Below, in pieces: positions 14,835 through 23,047 of a DNA stretch of 64,000 bases. The stretch spans positions 62,001-126,000 of the forward strand of contig JAPOVT010000054.1 in assembly GCA_026708015.1 (NCBI GenBank), read 5' to 3'. The translations under genes were made by a program, and so were the position numbers. Every line of letters starts with the position of its first letter. Within the stretch, counting starts at the first letter, position 1. Source of the DNA: a bacterium (GTDB lineage: Bacteria; Actinomycetota; Acidimicrobiia; Acidimicrobiales; Bin134). Below the pieces are notes generated by a model. It did not search any database, was not told where the DNA came from, and worked only from the letters and a program-made list of their open reading frames with translations.

Positions 14835-16577
14835 GTGCAAAAAACAGGTTTTCGTATTGTGGCTGCGGTGGCGACGTTGGGGCTGGGCATCGCGGTGGCG
14901 GCTGGGGCGGGGGCGTTCTCGTCTGATCGGGTTGATGTGTCCGCGGGGGCGATGAACGCCGACGAGGTGGTGGTGCATGAGCTGTGGCACCAGCACCAGT
15001 GGGACCACAACGACCGCGGCCCCCACAACCACCCCCGCGACAGCCACAACCACAGGACGCGGCAGAACCACTCGCACCCTGCCGCCGACGAGGAGCACAC
15101 CCACCACGGAAAGTGGGGTGATATACGCACCCACCACGACCACTCGCACCCCGCCGCCGACGACGGCCACCACCACCACGCGGGCGACGGCGCTCTCACG
15201 CACAGCGGCGCCCACCACAACGCGTTTATCGGGCACAGGCTGACCCACGTACAGACGCTCCACACCCACGGCCACAGCCACAGCCACAACGCCGTGACCA
15301 CGACCCACGAACACGATGGGTTCGGGCTCCACAGCAGCCACCCGATAGCGAACCGGGCCGGGCACACGGGCACTCACGACCACGGCGACTTGGGCAGCCA
15401 TACCCACACCTACAGCAACGGCAGCGCCGGCGTGTCGTTCACCTACCCGCACACCCACAACCACAACAACTACGGCACCCACACCCACCTGGGCAGCGAC
15501 AACAGCCACTCTCACAGTCACAGCGGCACGGGCGTCCACACCCACGGCAGCACCGGCAGCATCACCCTGCCAGTGACCCACGCCCACGACGGCCACGGCA
15601 CCCACACCCACGGCACGGGCGGCGGCGTGGAACTGCCGGTGACCCACGCCCACGACGGCCACGGCACCCACACCCACACGTCCAGCAACGTAACGCTGCC
15701 GATGACCCACACCCACGCCACAGGCGCCCACGCCGCCCACACCCACAGCGACCACAACCACGACGGGGCGGCGTTGCACAAGCACGTCTCATGGACGCCG
15801 AAGGCGCGCACGTTGGCGCCGGTGGGCGGCGACCCGTCGGGAGACACCTACACCATCACCGTGCCGCAGCGGCCCGCTGAGGGCCAGACCCTGACGGTGT
15901 GGATCGGCGTCGAGCGCGCCGAGGTGGCCGGCTCGGTCGCCGTCGAGCCGGCCCGGCTCGACATCACCCGGGCCAACTGGGACCAGACCCACACCATCAC
16001 CGTCACCGCGTCGGACGACGCGCAGCCCGGCGACTGGTTCGTGATACGGCACTGGTTCAGCCGCGGCTTCTCCGACCCCTACATCGCCGCCTACGAGCGG
16101 GCCGGAACGCTGTGGTCCTCGATCCCCAGGTTCGACGTGACCGGCCGGGTGTTCGACCCGCACGACGTGCTCGACAGCGACGACACCTACGCCACCGACG
16201 ACACCGAAGCCAGCGACGACACCTACGCCACCGACGACACCGACGCCACCGACAGCGGCGGCGCGCTGGGGCCGGGCGACAACGGCCGGGAGGGAGGCAG
16301 CCTCGGCGGCGGCGCTACGGCGTGCGCCACCGACGACACCGATCTGCTCGCCAAGGTCCGCTCCAAGACCCAGGACCAGTGGAACGGCGGCCGCCCCGAC
16401 CTGCTGGAGACGTTCACCCGCGCGTACCGGACCATGCTGGGCGAGGACGACTACACCGTCGCGCAGATCAAAGCCCGGCCCGACCGCCAAACCCCCAACT
16501 GGCAGGGCAGCGGCCCCAACACGCTCTGGCAGGCCGTCTACGCCGAACTCGACCGGCTCCAAACCTGCCGCAACTGA
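14835..16577 (+). CDS. Secreted histidine-rich repeat protein
   Basis: A 580-residue protein of unknown function. It begins with a Sec signal peptide (MQKTGFR, a hydrophobic stretch, then AGAGA|FSS, near residue 27). Residues about 48-320 hold roughly 69 His, mostly as HxH pairs (THTH, HSHSH, HAHDGHGTHTH), mixed with Gly, Asp, Asn and Thr. A 22-residue unit is repeated nearly in tandem. A beta-type domain follows (TYTITVPQRP...HTITVTASDDAQPGDW, about 335-400), then an Asp/Thr-rich linker (DDTYATDDT, twice) and a C-terminal helical domain flanked by two Cys. Zinc, copper or nickel capture at the cell surface is the obvious guess, but nothing here proves it. It is monocistronic. Confidence 0.82.
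   Translation: MQKTGFRIVAAVATLGLGIAVAAGAGAFSSDRVDVSAGAMNADEVVVHELWHQHQWDHNDRGPHNHPRDSHNHRTRQNHSHPAADEEHTHHGKWGDIRTHHDHSHPAADDGHHHHAGDGALTHSGAHHNAFIGHRLTHVQTLHTHGHSHSHNAVTTTHEHDGFGLHSSHPIANRAGHTGTHDHGDLGSHTHTYSNGSAGVSFTYPHTHNHNNYGTHTHLGSDNSHSHSHSGTGVHTHGSTGSITLPVTHAHDGHGTHTHGTGGGVELPVTHAHDGHGTHTHTSSNVTLPMTHTHATGAHAAHTHSDHNHDGAALHKHVSWTPKARTLAPVGGDPSGDTYTITVPQRPAEGQTLTVWIGVERAEVAGSVAVEPARLDITRANWDQTHTITVTASDDAQPGDWFVIRHWFSRGFSDPYIAAYERAGTLWSSIPRFDVTGRVFDPHDVLDSDDTYATDDTEASDDTYATDDTDATDSGGALGPGDNGREGGSLGGGATACATDDTDLLAKVRSKTQDQWNGGRPDLLETFTRAYRTMLGEDDYTVAQIKARPDRQTPNWQGSGPNTLWQAVYAELDRLQTCRN
15573..15677 (+). repeat. Direct repeat inside the His-rich gene
   Basis: A 39-base unit encoding VTHAHDGHGTHTH occurs identically at 15573-15611 and 15639-15677, a 66-base period. 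A diverged third copy (MTHTHATGAHAAHTH) follows. A second pair encoding HSHPAAD lies near 15069 and 15141. Identity at the DNA level suggests recent duplication and room for length variation. Confidence 0.8.
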
Positions 16578-16691
16578 CACCACCCCACAGCCGCACACCG
16601 GAGCGCCTGACTTCCTCTTGGAACAGCACCAAAAGGCAACACTCATCGTAGCACTGCTCTCGGCCAGCACCGCCGTCAGTTCCGAAAGCCA

Positions 16692-18173
16692 CTAACTGCC
16701 AGCAGACAAAATCGCCTCCAGCACCTCGCGGCGGCGGACTTGGCCGGTGGCGGGGGTACGGGGGATGGCGTCCATGGCCTCGATCCGGCGGGGGTGCTTG
16801 AACCGGGCCAGCCGGTCGTTCAGATGGGCGTGTACCGCATCGGTGCTGGGCAGGGCAGCGCCTGGAGCCAGCACGAACACGGCGCACACCACCTCGCCCC
16901 AGCGGTCGTCGGGGATTCCCACCACTGCGACTTCAGCCGCCCCAGGGAAATCGGCCAGGTGGCCCTCCACCTCGGCAGGCGACACCGTTTCCCCGCCAGT
17001 ACGGACCACGTCCTTCACCCGCCCGACGATGGAATAGAAGCCATCGGCATCCACCTCGGCCAGATCGCCAGTGCGGAACCAACCATCGTCGGTGAACGCC
17101 TCGGCGGTGGCTTCGGGATTGTCGAAGTAGCCGTCGAACATGAACGGTGAACGGGTCTGGAGCTCTCCCTGATCGAGGCGCACCTCGGCCCCGGTGTGGG
17201 CCTGGCCACAGCTTCCCGGCCGGAACTCCATGTCGACATCGTCCAGCATGGTGACCGACCCGGCTTCGGTGGAGCCGTAGAACACCCGTCGATGGGCATT
17301 GGGGAACGCAGCCTTCAAGTCGGCCAGCAGCTCGGGCGGGGTGGCCGAGGTTCCCGAGGTGGCGAACCGCAGCGAGGAGAGACCTTCGTGCCGATCAGCG
17401 TCCAGCACCCGGCGCCACACCGCGGGGATGCAGTTCATGTAGGCCGCTTGGTGAACCTGGACTGCGTCGATCAGCACATCGGCGTCGGCCCGGTCGGTGA
17501 ACACCACCAGCCCGCGGGCCTGCCAGGCCTGAAGGGCGATGGTCCACGCCCCCATGTGGAACATCGGGAACATGCACACCGTGGCGTCGCGGGGCTCGAG
17601 CAGCGCCGGAGTGCGGGTGCGGAGCCAATTGCACCGGTGCGACAGCACCACGCCCTTGGAGCGCCCGGTGCTCCCGCTGGTGAAGAACACCACATGATGG
17701 TCGGTTTCCTCCACGCCTGCCGAGGGCAGCGCCGATTCCGATGCGGAGGCAGCTTCTGTAACCAAATCAAGCCCCGGCCCGGTCCCGCCCAGGCGGAGCA
17801 ATGGGACTCCCATCGCCTCGGCCACCGACTGGCCGGCCTCGGCATGGCCGGAATCGGCCACCAGCAGCCGGGGCCGGGCCAGCCCCACCATCTCGGTCGC
17901 CTCATCGGGCGACAGCCGGGCGTTGGCCGGGGCGAACACCGTCCCGGCTCGGGCCAATGCCACAAACAGGGCTACTGATTCCAGGTTGTTGTCGCTCCAG
18001 GTGACCACCCGGTCGCCTCGACCCACGCCGAGCCCGGCCAGCACGTGGCCCATCTGGTTGGCCTGTCGGTGCAGCTCCCCATAGGTGAGCGACTTCTCCC
18101 CCCGCGTCACCGCGGGGCGGGACGGCACCGTCGCCGCCGCGTTGTCGAACACCGAGCCAATCACCAACTCCAT
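16692..18173 (-). CDS. AMP-forming acyl-CoA synthetase/ligase family protein
   Basis: A 493-residue ANL-superfamily enzyme starting at the ATG at 18173 (MELVIGSVFDNAAATVP). A longer reading to 18431 adds a proline-rich stretch without family similarity. The ATP-binding FFTSGSTGRSKGVV, the FYGSTEAGS region, GWFRTGDLAEVDADG and the hinge GRVKDVVRTGGE are all present. The C-terminal motif that normally holds the adenylation Lys (TGK) reads PATGQVRRREVL, so Gln replaces it. It may still thioesterify or be impaired. It is alone on the minus strand, 114 bases from the convergent His-rich gene. Confidence 0.86.
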   Translation of the reverse strand: MELVIGSVFDNAAATVPSRPAVTRGEKSLTYGELHRQANQMGHVLAGLGVGRGDRVVTWSDNNLESVALFVALARAGTVFAPANARLSPDEATEMVGLARPRLLVADSGHAEAGQSVAEAMGVPLLRLGGTGPGLDLVTEAASASESALPSAGVEETDHHVVFFTSGSTGRSKGVVLSHRCNWLRTRTPALLEPRDATVCMFPMFHMGAWTIALQAWQARGLVVFTDRADADVLIDAVQVHQAAYMNCIPAVWRRVLDADRHEGLSSLRFATSGTSATPPELLADLKAAFPNAHRRVFYGSTEAGSVTMLDDVDMEFRPGSCGQAHTGAEVRLDQGELQTRSPFMFDGYFDNPEATAEAFTDDGWFRTGDLAEVDADGFYSIVGRVKDVVRTGGETVSPAEVEGHLADFPGAAEVAVVGIPDDRWGEVVCAVFVLAPGAALPSTDAVHAHLNDRLARFKHPRRIEAMDAIPRTPATGQVRRREVLEAILSAGS

Positions 18174-18258
18174 CGCCGGGCACACTACCGGGGCAGGGGC
18201 CGGAGTATCCGCGGCGGGAACTCCGTCGCTTGCGACCGCCTCGACACCGGGCCCCTCC

Positions 18259-18684
18259 TTACAGCGGATTCCGCCAGCGCAGTCCGGGGAACCTGGCGAA
18301 GTCGGAATCGTTGGAATGAACCTCGGCCTGATGCTCGATGGCGAGTGCGGCAATGTGGGCGTCGGTGACGAGGTTTCCTCCGACACCGGCAGCCACAACG
18401 AGCTGGCGGAATATGGCCAGATGCTGGGCACCGGGGTTAAGCGGGGTTACTTGGGGCAAGCTGAACCATTCCCCAACCAAATCGACCGCCCGTTCTGGGG
18501 AGACCGGTCGAATCGCCGTTCGGTGTTGGGTGACGATCCGAACGAATCCCGCAGCCACCACCCAAGGAAGCCCGACTCGCTCAGTCCCGTTGGCCATTTC
18601 CTCCCACCAGTCGCGGGCCTCCTGGTGGAATGGCGCATCCTCGTTGTAGGCGTAGACCAGCAGGTTGACGTCGGGGACGATCAC
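18259..18684 (-). CDS. vapC: VapC-type PIN-domain toxin
   Basis: A 141-residue PIN protein with the first catalytic Asp in MIVPDVNLLVYA, further acidic positions in LVTDAHIAALA (near residue 107) and HSNDSDFARF (near residue 125). The length is right for a complete toxin. VapC toxins cut tRNA or rRNA in the cytosol. Its start overlaps the antitoxin stop by four bases, the usual vapBC arrangement. Confidence 0.88.
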   Translation of the reverse strand: MIVPDVNLLVYAYNEDAPFHQEARDWWEEMANGTERVGLPWVVAAGFVRIVTQHRTAIRPVSPERAVDLVGEWFSLPQVTPLNPGAQHLAIFRQLVVAAGVGGNLVTDAHIAALAIEHQAEVHSNDSDFARFPGLRWRNPL

Positions 18685-18974
18685 CGGTCAGACGCCACTT
18701 GACGCCCTTGGCTCTCCACACGGGCTTCCTTCTGCAGGAAAGCCTCTGCTTCGAGCTCGTCGTTGAGCTGGTTGAGCCGGAGGGGATCAACGCCCGGCTG
18801 CAACCCGCAATTGAGCGGTTGAACCCGGAACGGCTCAGACGGCGTCGCTCTCTCAGGCCCCAGTCCTTTCCTCAGAATCTCGTTGACCACCTGCTTGAAC
18901 GGCTGTTCGAGCAGCCGGGCCCGCTCCTTTAGCGCATCGGCCACGTCATCGTCTAGGGTCAGCGTCGTCCTCAT
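18681..18974 (-). CDS. vapB: Ribbon-helix-helix antitoxin (VapB type)
   Basis: A 97-residue protein with an N-terminal RHH DNA-binding fold (MRTTLTLDDDVADALKERAR, then FKQVVNEILRKGL) and a longer toxin-binding tail. The ATG at 18974 sits six bases after a -10-like CAAGAT and has no Shine-Dalgarno, so the operon is probably leaderless. It is the first gene of a two-gene operon with vapC and divergent from a methyltransferase gene. Confidence 0.85.
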   Translation of the reverse strand: MRTTLTLDDDVADALKERARLLEQPFKQVVNEILRKGLGPERATPSEPFRVQPLNCGLQPGVDPLRLNQLNDELEAEAFLQKEARVESQGRQVASDR

Positions 18975-18978
18975 GTGT

Positions 18979-19009
18979 ACATCTTGATGTCTGCTTTTGT
19001 TGATGTCAA
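18979..19009 (-). promoter_or_regulatory. vapBC promoter and operator repeats
   Basis: On the minus strand a consensus -35 TTGACA (19009-19004) is followed after 17 bases by CAAGAT (18986-18981), then six bases to the ATG. The region also holds the perfect inverted repeat ACATC-TT-GATGT (18979-18990) and a direct repeat TTGATGTC (18984-18991 and 19000-19007), which are good candidate operator half-sites for an RHH antitoxin. Confidence 0.55.
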
Positions 19010-19043
19010 GGTGTTACCAATGCTGCATGGCCTACGTGACACC

Positions 19044-19715
19044 ATGGGAGCCGTGAGCAGAAAGTCGTCCACAGAGCTCGCGCTCGAAAAGGCCTATGCG
19101 ACCAAGGGGCCGGAGGCCAATCGCGAGCTGTACGCGGATTGGGCTGAGACCTACGAATCTGAATTCGTCGTCGACAGCAGATACGTGTATCCCCAGCAGG
19201 TGGCCGAGGTCTTCTGCGGCGGCTTCGCCCAGCTCGACCAGCCGGTCCTTGATGTGGGCTGCGGAACCGGGCTCGTGGGCGCCCAGTTGGCCGAGGCGGG
19301 GGTGGCATTCATCGACGGCATCGATCTCTCGCCGGAGATGCTGGCCGAAGCCAAAGCCAAGACCCATGGTGGCCGCCCCCTATACCGACTGCTCTTTGAG
19401 GCCGACCTCACCGATTCAACGGAGCTGGTCGACCACGCCTACGCCGGCATCGTGAGCGCGGGAGCGTTCACCCATGGGATCTTCGGTTCTGAGACGATCT
19501 CTGAATTGCTGCGGGTGGCCCGGCCCGGAGCCCGCTTCGCACTCGGGATCAACTCGGCCCACTTTGACGAAGCCGGTTTTGGCGACTGGCTCGAGGAGCG
19601 ACAGTCGGAGGGGCTCATCACCGGGCTGAGATTCGACTTGCGGCCGATTTACGAGGAGGCAGACGAGGCCGATCCCGACCAGTGGACCCGCATCGCGGTG
19701 TTTGCCGCCGCGTGA
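19044..19715 (+). CDS. Class I SAM-dependent methyltransferase
   Basis: A 223-residue protein starting at ATG 19044 or GTG 19053. The SAM-binding motif LDVGCGTGLVGAQLA lies near residue 72, with an acidic motif II (IDGIDLSPEML) after it. The N-terminus (YADWAETYESEF) is typical of Methyltransf_25-type small-molecule methyltransferases. It probably acts on a small substrate in the cytosol. It is followed by the broken P450 gene and another methyltransferase, which may once have formed a modification cluster. Confidence 0.85.
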   Translation: MGAVSRKSSTELALEKAYATKGPEANRELYADWAETYESEFVVDSRYVYPQQVAEVFCGGFAQLDQPVLDVGCGTGLVGAQLAEAGVAFIDGIDLSPEMLAEAKAKTHGGRPLYRLLFEADLTDSTELVDHAYAGIVSAGAFTHGIFGSETISELLRVARPGARFALGINSAHFDEAGFGDWLEERQSEGLITGLRFDLRPIYEEADEADPDQWTRIAVFAAA

Positions 19716-19757
19716 GCGAAGCCGCACAACGAGCGGCAACGTGGCACCATTGGAGCT

Positions 19758-20374
19758 ATGAGCTTGACGTCTGCCAGCACCGAAGAGGACACGGCGTTTG
19801 ACCCGTTCGCCTATCCTGAGGAGGTGCCCATCGACGAACTGGCCGAGTTGCGGTCCGAGTGCCCGGTGGCCCGCACCCCCACCGGGTGGTATCTCACCAA
19901 GTTCGACCATGTGCTGGCCGCCACCAGAGACGTCGAGACCTTTGTGTCCAGCTTCCGCGACCCCGGCGTGGTGGTTCCCGAAGAGGAGTCGCTCCGCATC
20001 GACTCCCCTGCCCACATGCTCATCCGGGACTGCACCGCCGACACCGATGTGTTCGGCGCTCCCATGAGCCGCGGCGACAAGATCGTGTTCGGCGTGTCGT
20101 CGGCCAACCGGGATGAGGACTACTTCGACGATCCCGACGAGTTCCGGCTTGACCGGGAGCGCCCCAAAGACCACATTGCCTTCGGCGGCGGCCCCACATC
20201 TGCCCCGGAGCCAGCTTGGCCCGCCTCGAGGGCCGGGTGGCCTTGGAGGTGTTCTTGGAGCGGGTGGCAACCGCGGAGCTGGCCCCCGGCAGCGTCCGCA
20301 AGAAGACCCCGGTGTTCTGGGCCAATGGACCCGACCGCCTTGACGCGTTCTTGACTCCCGAACCCGTTGGCTGA
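19758..20374 (+). pseudogene. Cytochrome P450, internal deletion plus frameshift
   Basis: The first 75 residues match a P450 N-terminus (FDPFAYPEEVPIDELAELR, then a substrate-side segment to DSPAH). The frame then jumps to the C-terminal third (RDCTADTDVFG, ANRDEDYFDDPDEFRLDR, HIAFGGGP), so about 200 central residues including the I-helix are missing. At the haem loop one C is missing: the frame reads FGGGPTSAPE, while the +1 frame restores HICPGASLARLEGRV and continues to a TGA at 20372-20374. The gene cannot make an active P450. It is therefore a relic; its remaining end overlaps the next methyltransferase start by eight bases. Confidence 0.85.
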
Positions 20375-21188
20375 GCAACAGCCCGAGGGCGAGACTTACA
20401 CCCACGGTTACCATCAGGTAATCGTGGGATGGCACTCCCGGCGCACCGCGGAGTCATGTGCCGCCTTCTTGCTGCCACGACTGCGGCCCGATGCCGAAGT
20501 GCTCGACATCGGGTGCGGATCGGGCACCATCACTGCTGGCCTGGCTCGCCGCGCTGGCCGGGTGGTGGGCCTGGACCTGTCGGCCGACGTGGTGGACGCG
20601 GCCCGGGCCCACGCTGACGACTGTGGCCTGACCAACGCATCGTTCGAGGTCGGCTCGGTCTACGAGTTGCCGTGGGACGATGCCAGCTTCGATGTGGTGT
20701 ACGCCCATCAGGTGCTCCAGCACCTCTCCGATCCGGTGGGGGCGCTGCGGGAGGCCCGGCGGGTGCTGCGGCCCGGCGGGCTGGTGGCGGTGCGGGATTC
20801 CGATTACGAGACCATGATGCATGCCCCGGTGTTCCCGGCCATCGAGCGCTGGCGACGCCTCTACCACCAAGTGGCCTCGGCCAACGGCGGGGAAGCTGAC
20901 GCCGGACGCTATCTGCTGTCTTGGGCAATAGAAGCCGGCTTCACCGATATCGAGGCCACCGCCAGCACCACCGCCCACGCTGACCAAGAGGGACGAACGG
21001 TGTGGGGCGAGATGTGGGCGGTACGGGTGATCGAAAGCGATTTCGCCGACCACGCGGTAGGTCACGGATTCGCCACCCGCGATGAACTCAAGGAAATCTC
21101 CGCAGCCTTCTCCCAGTGGTCCACTGAACCCGATGGCTTCTGGGCCTGGGTGAACGGCGAGGTCATCGGGGTCTGCCCGCCCGACTGA
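20367..21188 (+). CDS. Class I SAM-dependent methyltransferase (Ubie/Coq5-like)
   Basis: A 273-residue protein starting at TTG 20367 (MAEQQPEGETYTHGY). Motif I is LDIGCGSGTITAGLA near residue 46, motif II VVGLDLSADVV, motif IV DDASFDVVYAHQVLQH, and the post-motif LREARRVLRPGGLVAVRDSD. The layout matches methyltransferases of menaquinone/ubiquinone type and many natural-product enzymes. Substrate is unknown. The start lies inside the tail of the P450 relic, so the two were probably once co-transcribed. Confidence 0.88.
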   Translation: MAEQQPEGETYTHGYHQVIVGWHSRRTAESCAAFLLPRLRPDAEVLDIGCGSGTITAGLARRAGRVVGLDLSADVVDAARAHADDCGLTNASFEVGSVYELPWDDASFDVVYAHQVLQHLSDPVGALREARRVLRPGGLVAVRDSDYETMMHAPVFPAIERWRRLYHQVASANGGEADAGRYLLSWAIEAGFTDIEATASTTAHADQEGRTVWGEMWAVRVIESDFADHAVGHGFATRDELKEISAAFSQWSTEPDGFWAWVNGEVIGVCPPD

Positions 21189-21200
21189 CGAGCTGTCCAG

Positions 21201-21225
21201 AAACTGTCACACCCATCCTTACTCT
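21201..21225 (+). promoter_or_regulatory. Promoter with the shared AAACTGTCACACCC motif (site A)
   Basis: AAACTGTCACACCC lies at 21201-21214 and the -10-like TACTCT at 21220-21225, ending six bases before the ATG at 21232. The motif begins 31 bases before the start codon, as at three other loci in this window. Confidence 0.5.
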
Positions 21226-21231
21226 CAGGTG

Positions 21232-22311
21232 ATGAACGAGAAACCGAGGATCGGGCAAATGCAGATTCCAGCGATGACGCCAAAGCGTCGTGGCCTTGCG
21301 CTCGCCGCCGCTGATAGGTCCACCGACGAGGATCGCGCTCGTGACATGCTGGTTAGCAGTGCAAAGGCGAAGGGCGACTCATCCAAGGCCGCGAACGCCA
21401 TGATGGCGCAAAGAGAGCCGACTGAGACCAAATCGTCCGTGCCTGACTTCGGCCCAGACTTCCCTGTCTCCCCCATCCCGGCAGTCAACGTCGCCTCGGT
21501 TCCTCAGCGCTCACCACTGCGATACCCAGGCGGCAAGACCTGGCTCATTCCCCATATCCGGGCCTGGCTCGCGCCCATGCAACCCAGACCAAGAAGGCTC
21601 ATTGAGCCATTCTGCGGCGGAGGCATAGTGGCTCTCACGGCAGTGTGTGAAGACCTGGTCGAGCAGTGCTTTATGGCCGAACTAGACCACGATGTGGCTG
21701 CGTTCTGGCACGCGGCGCTACGCCACAACGCCGAGTTGTCTCACCTCGTCTCTGAGTTCGAACCGACACGCGAGTCTGTTTCTGCTCTGGCTGACCAAGC
21801 CCCCCGAAGCCTGCTCGAGCATGGATTCCGCACCTTGGTCCTCAACCGGACCCGGCGCGGCGGCATCCTCGCCCCCGGGGCTGCCCTAACAAAGTCGGGT
21901 GAGAACAACAAGGGACTTGCCTCTCGTTGGTATCCCGACACCATCATCCACCGATTGCGGAACATCGAGGCCCACGCGCAACAGATCAACTTCTGTGAAG
22001 CTGATGGGCTCGACCTCCTAGAGGTCATTGCCGAGATTACCGGTACGGTCGCCTTCATTGACCCTCCCTACACTGCTGGCGGTAAACGAGCCGGCAGGCG
22101 TCTCTACAGCCACAACCAGATAGACCACCGACGACTCTTCAAGATCCTGGCGCAAACCCCGGTCGACTTTCTGATGACCTACGACCGCTCACCAGAGATC
22201 GCTGAACTCATTGCAGAGTACGGATTCCACGCCGTCGAAGTTGTCATGAAGAACACCCACCACGCCCACATCTCCGAACTCGTCATCACCCGACGAGCTG
22301 TCTTCGTCTAG
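21232..22311 (+). CDS. D12-class N6-adenine DNA methyltransferase
   Basis: A 359-residue Dam/D12-family enzyme. The core starts near residue 93 with SPLRYPGGKTWLIPHI (SAM motif I equivalent), then IEPFCGGGIVALT, and the catalytic FIDPPYTAGGKRAG (DPPY) near residue 275. Preceding it is a roughly 90-residue N-terminal extension rich in charged and small residues that Dam-like enzymes lack. The start at 21232 fits the leaderless promoter; the GTG three bases earlier is in frame too. The next gene is the remains of a NotI-like nuclease, so this is likely the modification half of a restriction-modification system whose nuclease has decayed. Confidence 0.87.
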   Translation: MNEKPRIGQMQIPAMTPKRRGLALAAADRSTDEDRARDMLVSSAKAKGDSSKAANAMMAQREPTETKSSVPDFGPDFPVSPIPAVNVASVPQRSPLRYPGGKTWLIPHIRAWLAPMQPRPRRLIEPFCGGGIVALTAVCEDLVEQCFMAELDHDVAAFWHAALRHNAELSHLVSEFEPTRESVSALADQAPRSLLEHGFRTLVLNRTRRGGILAPGAALTKSGENNKGLASRWYPDTIIHRLRNIEAHAQQINFCEADGLDLLEVIAEITGTVAFIDPPYTAGGKRAGRRLYSHNQIDHRRLFKILAQTPVDFLMTYDRSPEIAELIAEYGFHAVEVVMKNTHHAHISELVITRRAVFV

Positions 22312-22319
22312 CCAACAAG

Positions 22320-22981
22320 ATGCCCGACAACGCCAGGACGCGATACGGCATTGCAGAGTGGTATGGACAGGAGTTCACATCACTCAATGCAAGGCAGAGA
22401 AAGACTTACGCCGAGCACGCGCTGGGCGAATCTGAAGCTGAACATCCAGTTTGTCCGTTCCAGCCAGACCAGCCGGCAAGATAGACATGATTGTCGCCCA
22501 TCAACAGGGAGACAATCTGAGATGGCATGGCCTAGAAATTCAAGCCGTCTATTTCTCAGGTCAGGGGATGGAGACCGAATTCAAAGCCCTACGCGACGAC
22601 CTCCAGGAGCCCCCTCCGTTCCCTTCAGCCAACCGTCGACCCGACTGGCGATCCTCCAGCGCCAAACGCCTCATGCCGCAACTCCAGATCAAGGCCCCGA
22701 CAGTCCGACGATGGGGGGCCAAACTTGCCGTAGCTGTAGATCGACCATTCTTCGATGCCGTTGGCGGTCCTAGCCCCCAACCCAGCCACGATCTCAACGA
22801 GGGCGACATCATCTGGTTAGTCGCCCGTCTAGAACGCGCTTACGCTGGAACTCTTGAGCTAGCCCAAGCCCACTGGGAAGTTCTCACTCTGGAGGACTCC
22901 AACAAACGCCTCCAAGCAGCCGAAACCGTCAGCAGGGAGAACTTCGAAATAGCCTTGAGATCGCGGCTGCGACCCCTGTGA
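22320..22981 (+). pseudogene. NotI-family restriction endonuclease, frameshifted and internally deleted
   Basis: From ATG 22320 the frame reads RYGIAEWYGQEFTSLNARQR...CPFQPDQPAR then TAG at about 22483. I recall the GIAEWYG opening from NotI-type nucleases. A second frame (22451-22981) carries the other half: IDMIVAHQQGD then LRWHGLEIQAVYFSG, i.e. the Asp...Glu-x-Gln catalytic set of NotI, followed by about 130 C-terminal residues. The Cys-rich middle segment is missing and the two parts are out of frame. It starts eight bases after the D12 methylase stop. The family call is from memory and should be checked by profile search. Confidence 0.62.
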
Positions 22982-23015
22982 GACGGTGGGGTGGCTGCTG
23001 AGGCTGCTCTAACTG

Positions 23016-23041
23016 AAACTGTCACACCCCCTGTTTAGGGT
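23016..23041 (+). promoter_or_regulatory. Promoter with the shared AAACTGTCACACCC motif (site B)
   Basis: The 14-mer AAACTGTCACACCC at 23016-23029 is identical to site A. TAGGGT at 23036-23041 ends six bases before the ATG at 23048. The motif begins 32 bases before the start codon. Confidence 0.5.
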
Positions 23042-23047
23042 GAGGGC

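Noticed and set aside
14778-15785. 335-residue Val/Gly-rich frame on the minus strand over the His-rich gene
   Set aside because: The Val-Gly-Val pattern is the mirror of the CAC/ACC-rich His codons; the plus-strand frame has a signal peptide and domains.
15060-15790. Possible CRISPR-like or satellite repeat
   Set aside because: The repeats are codon-phased His-rich coding units of unequal spacing, with no constant spacers.
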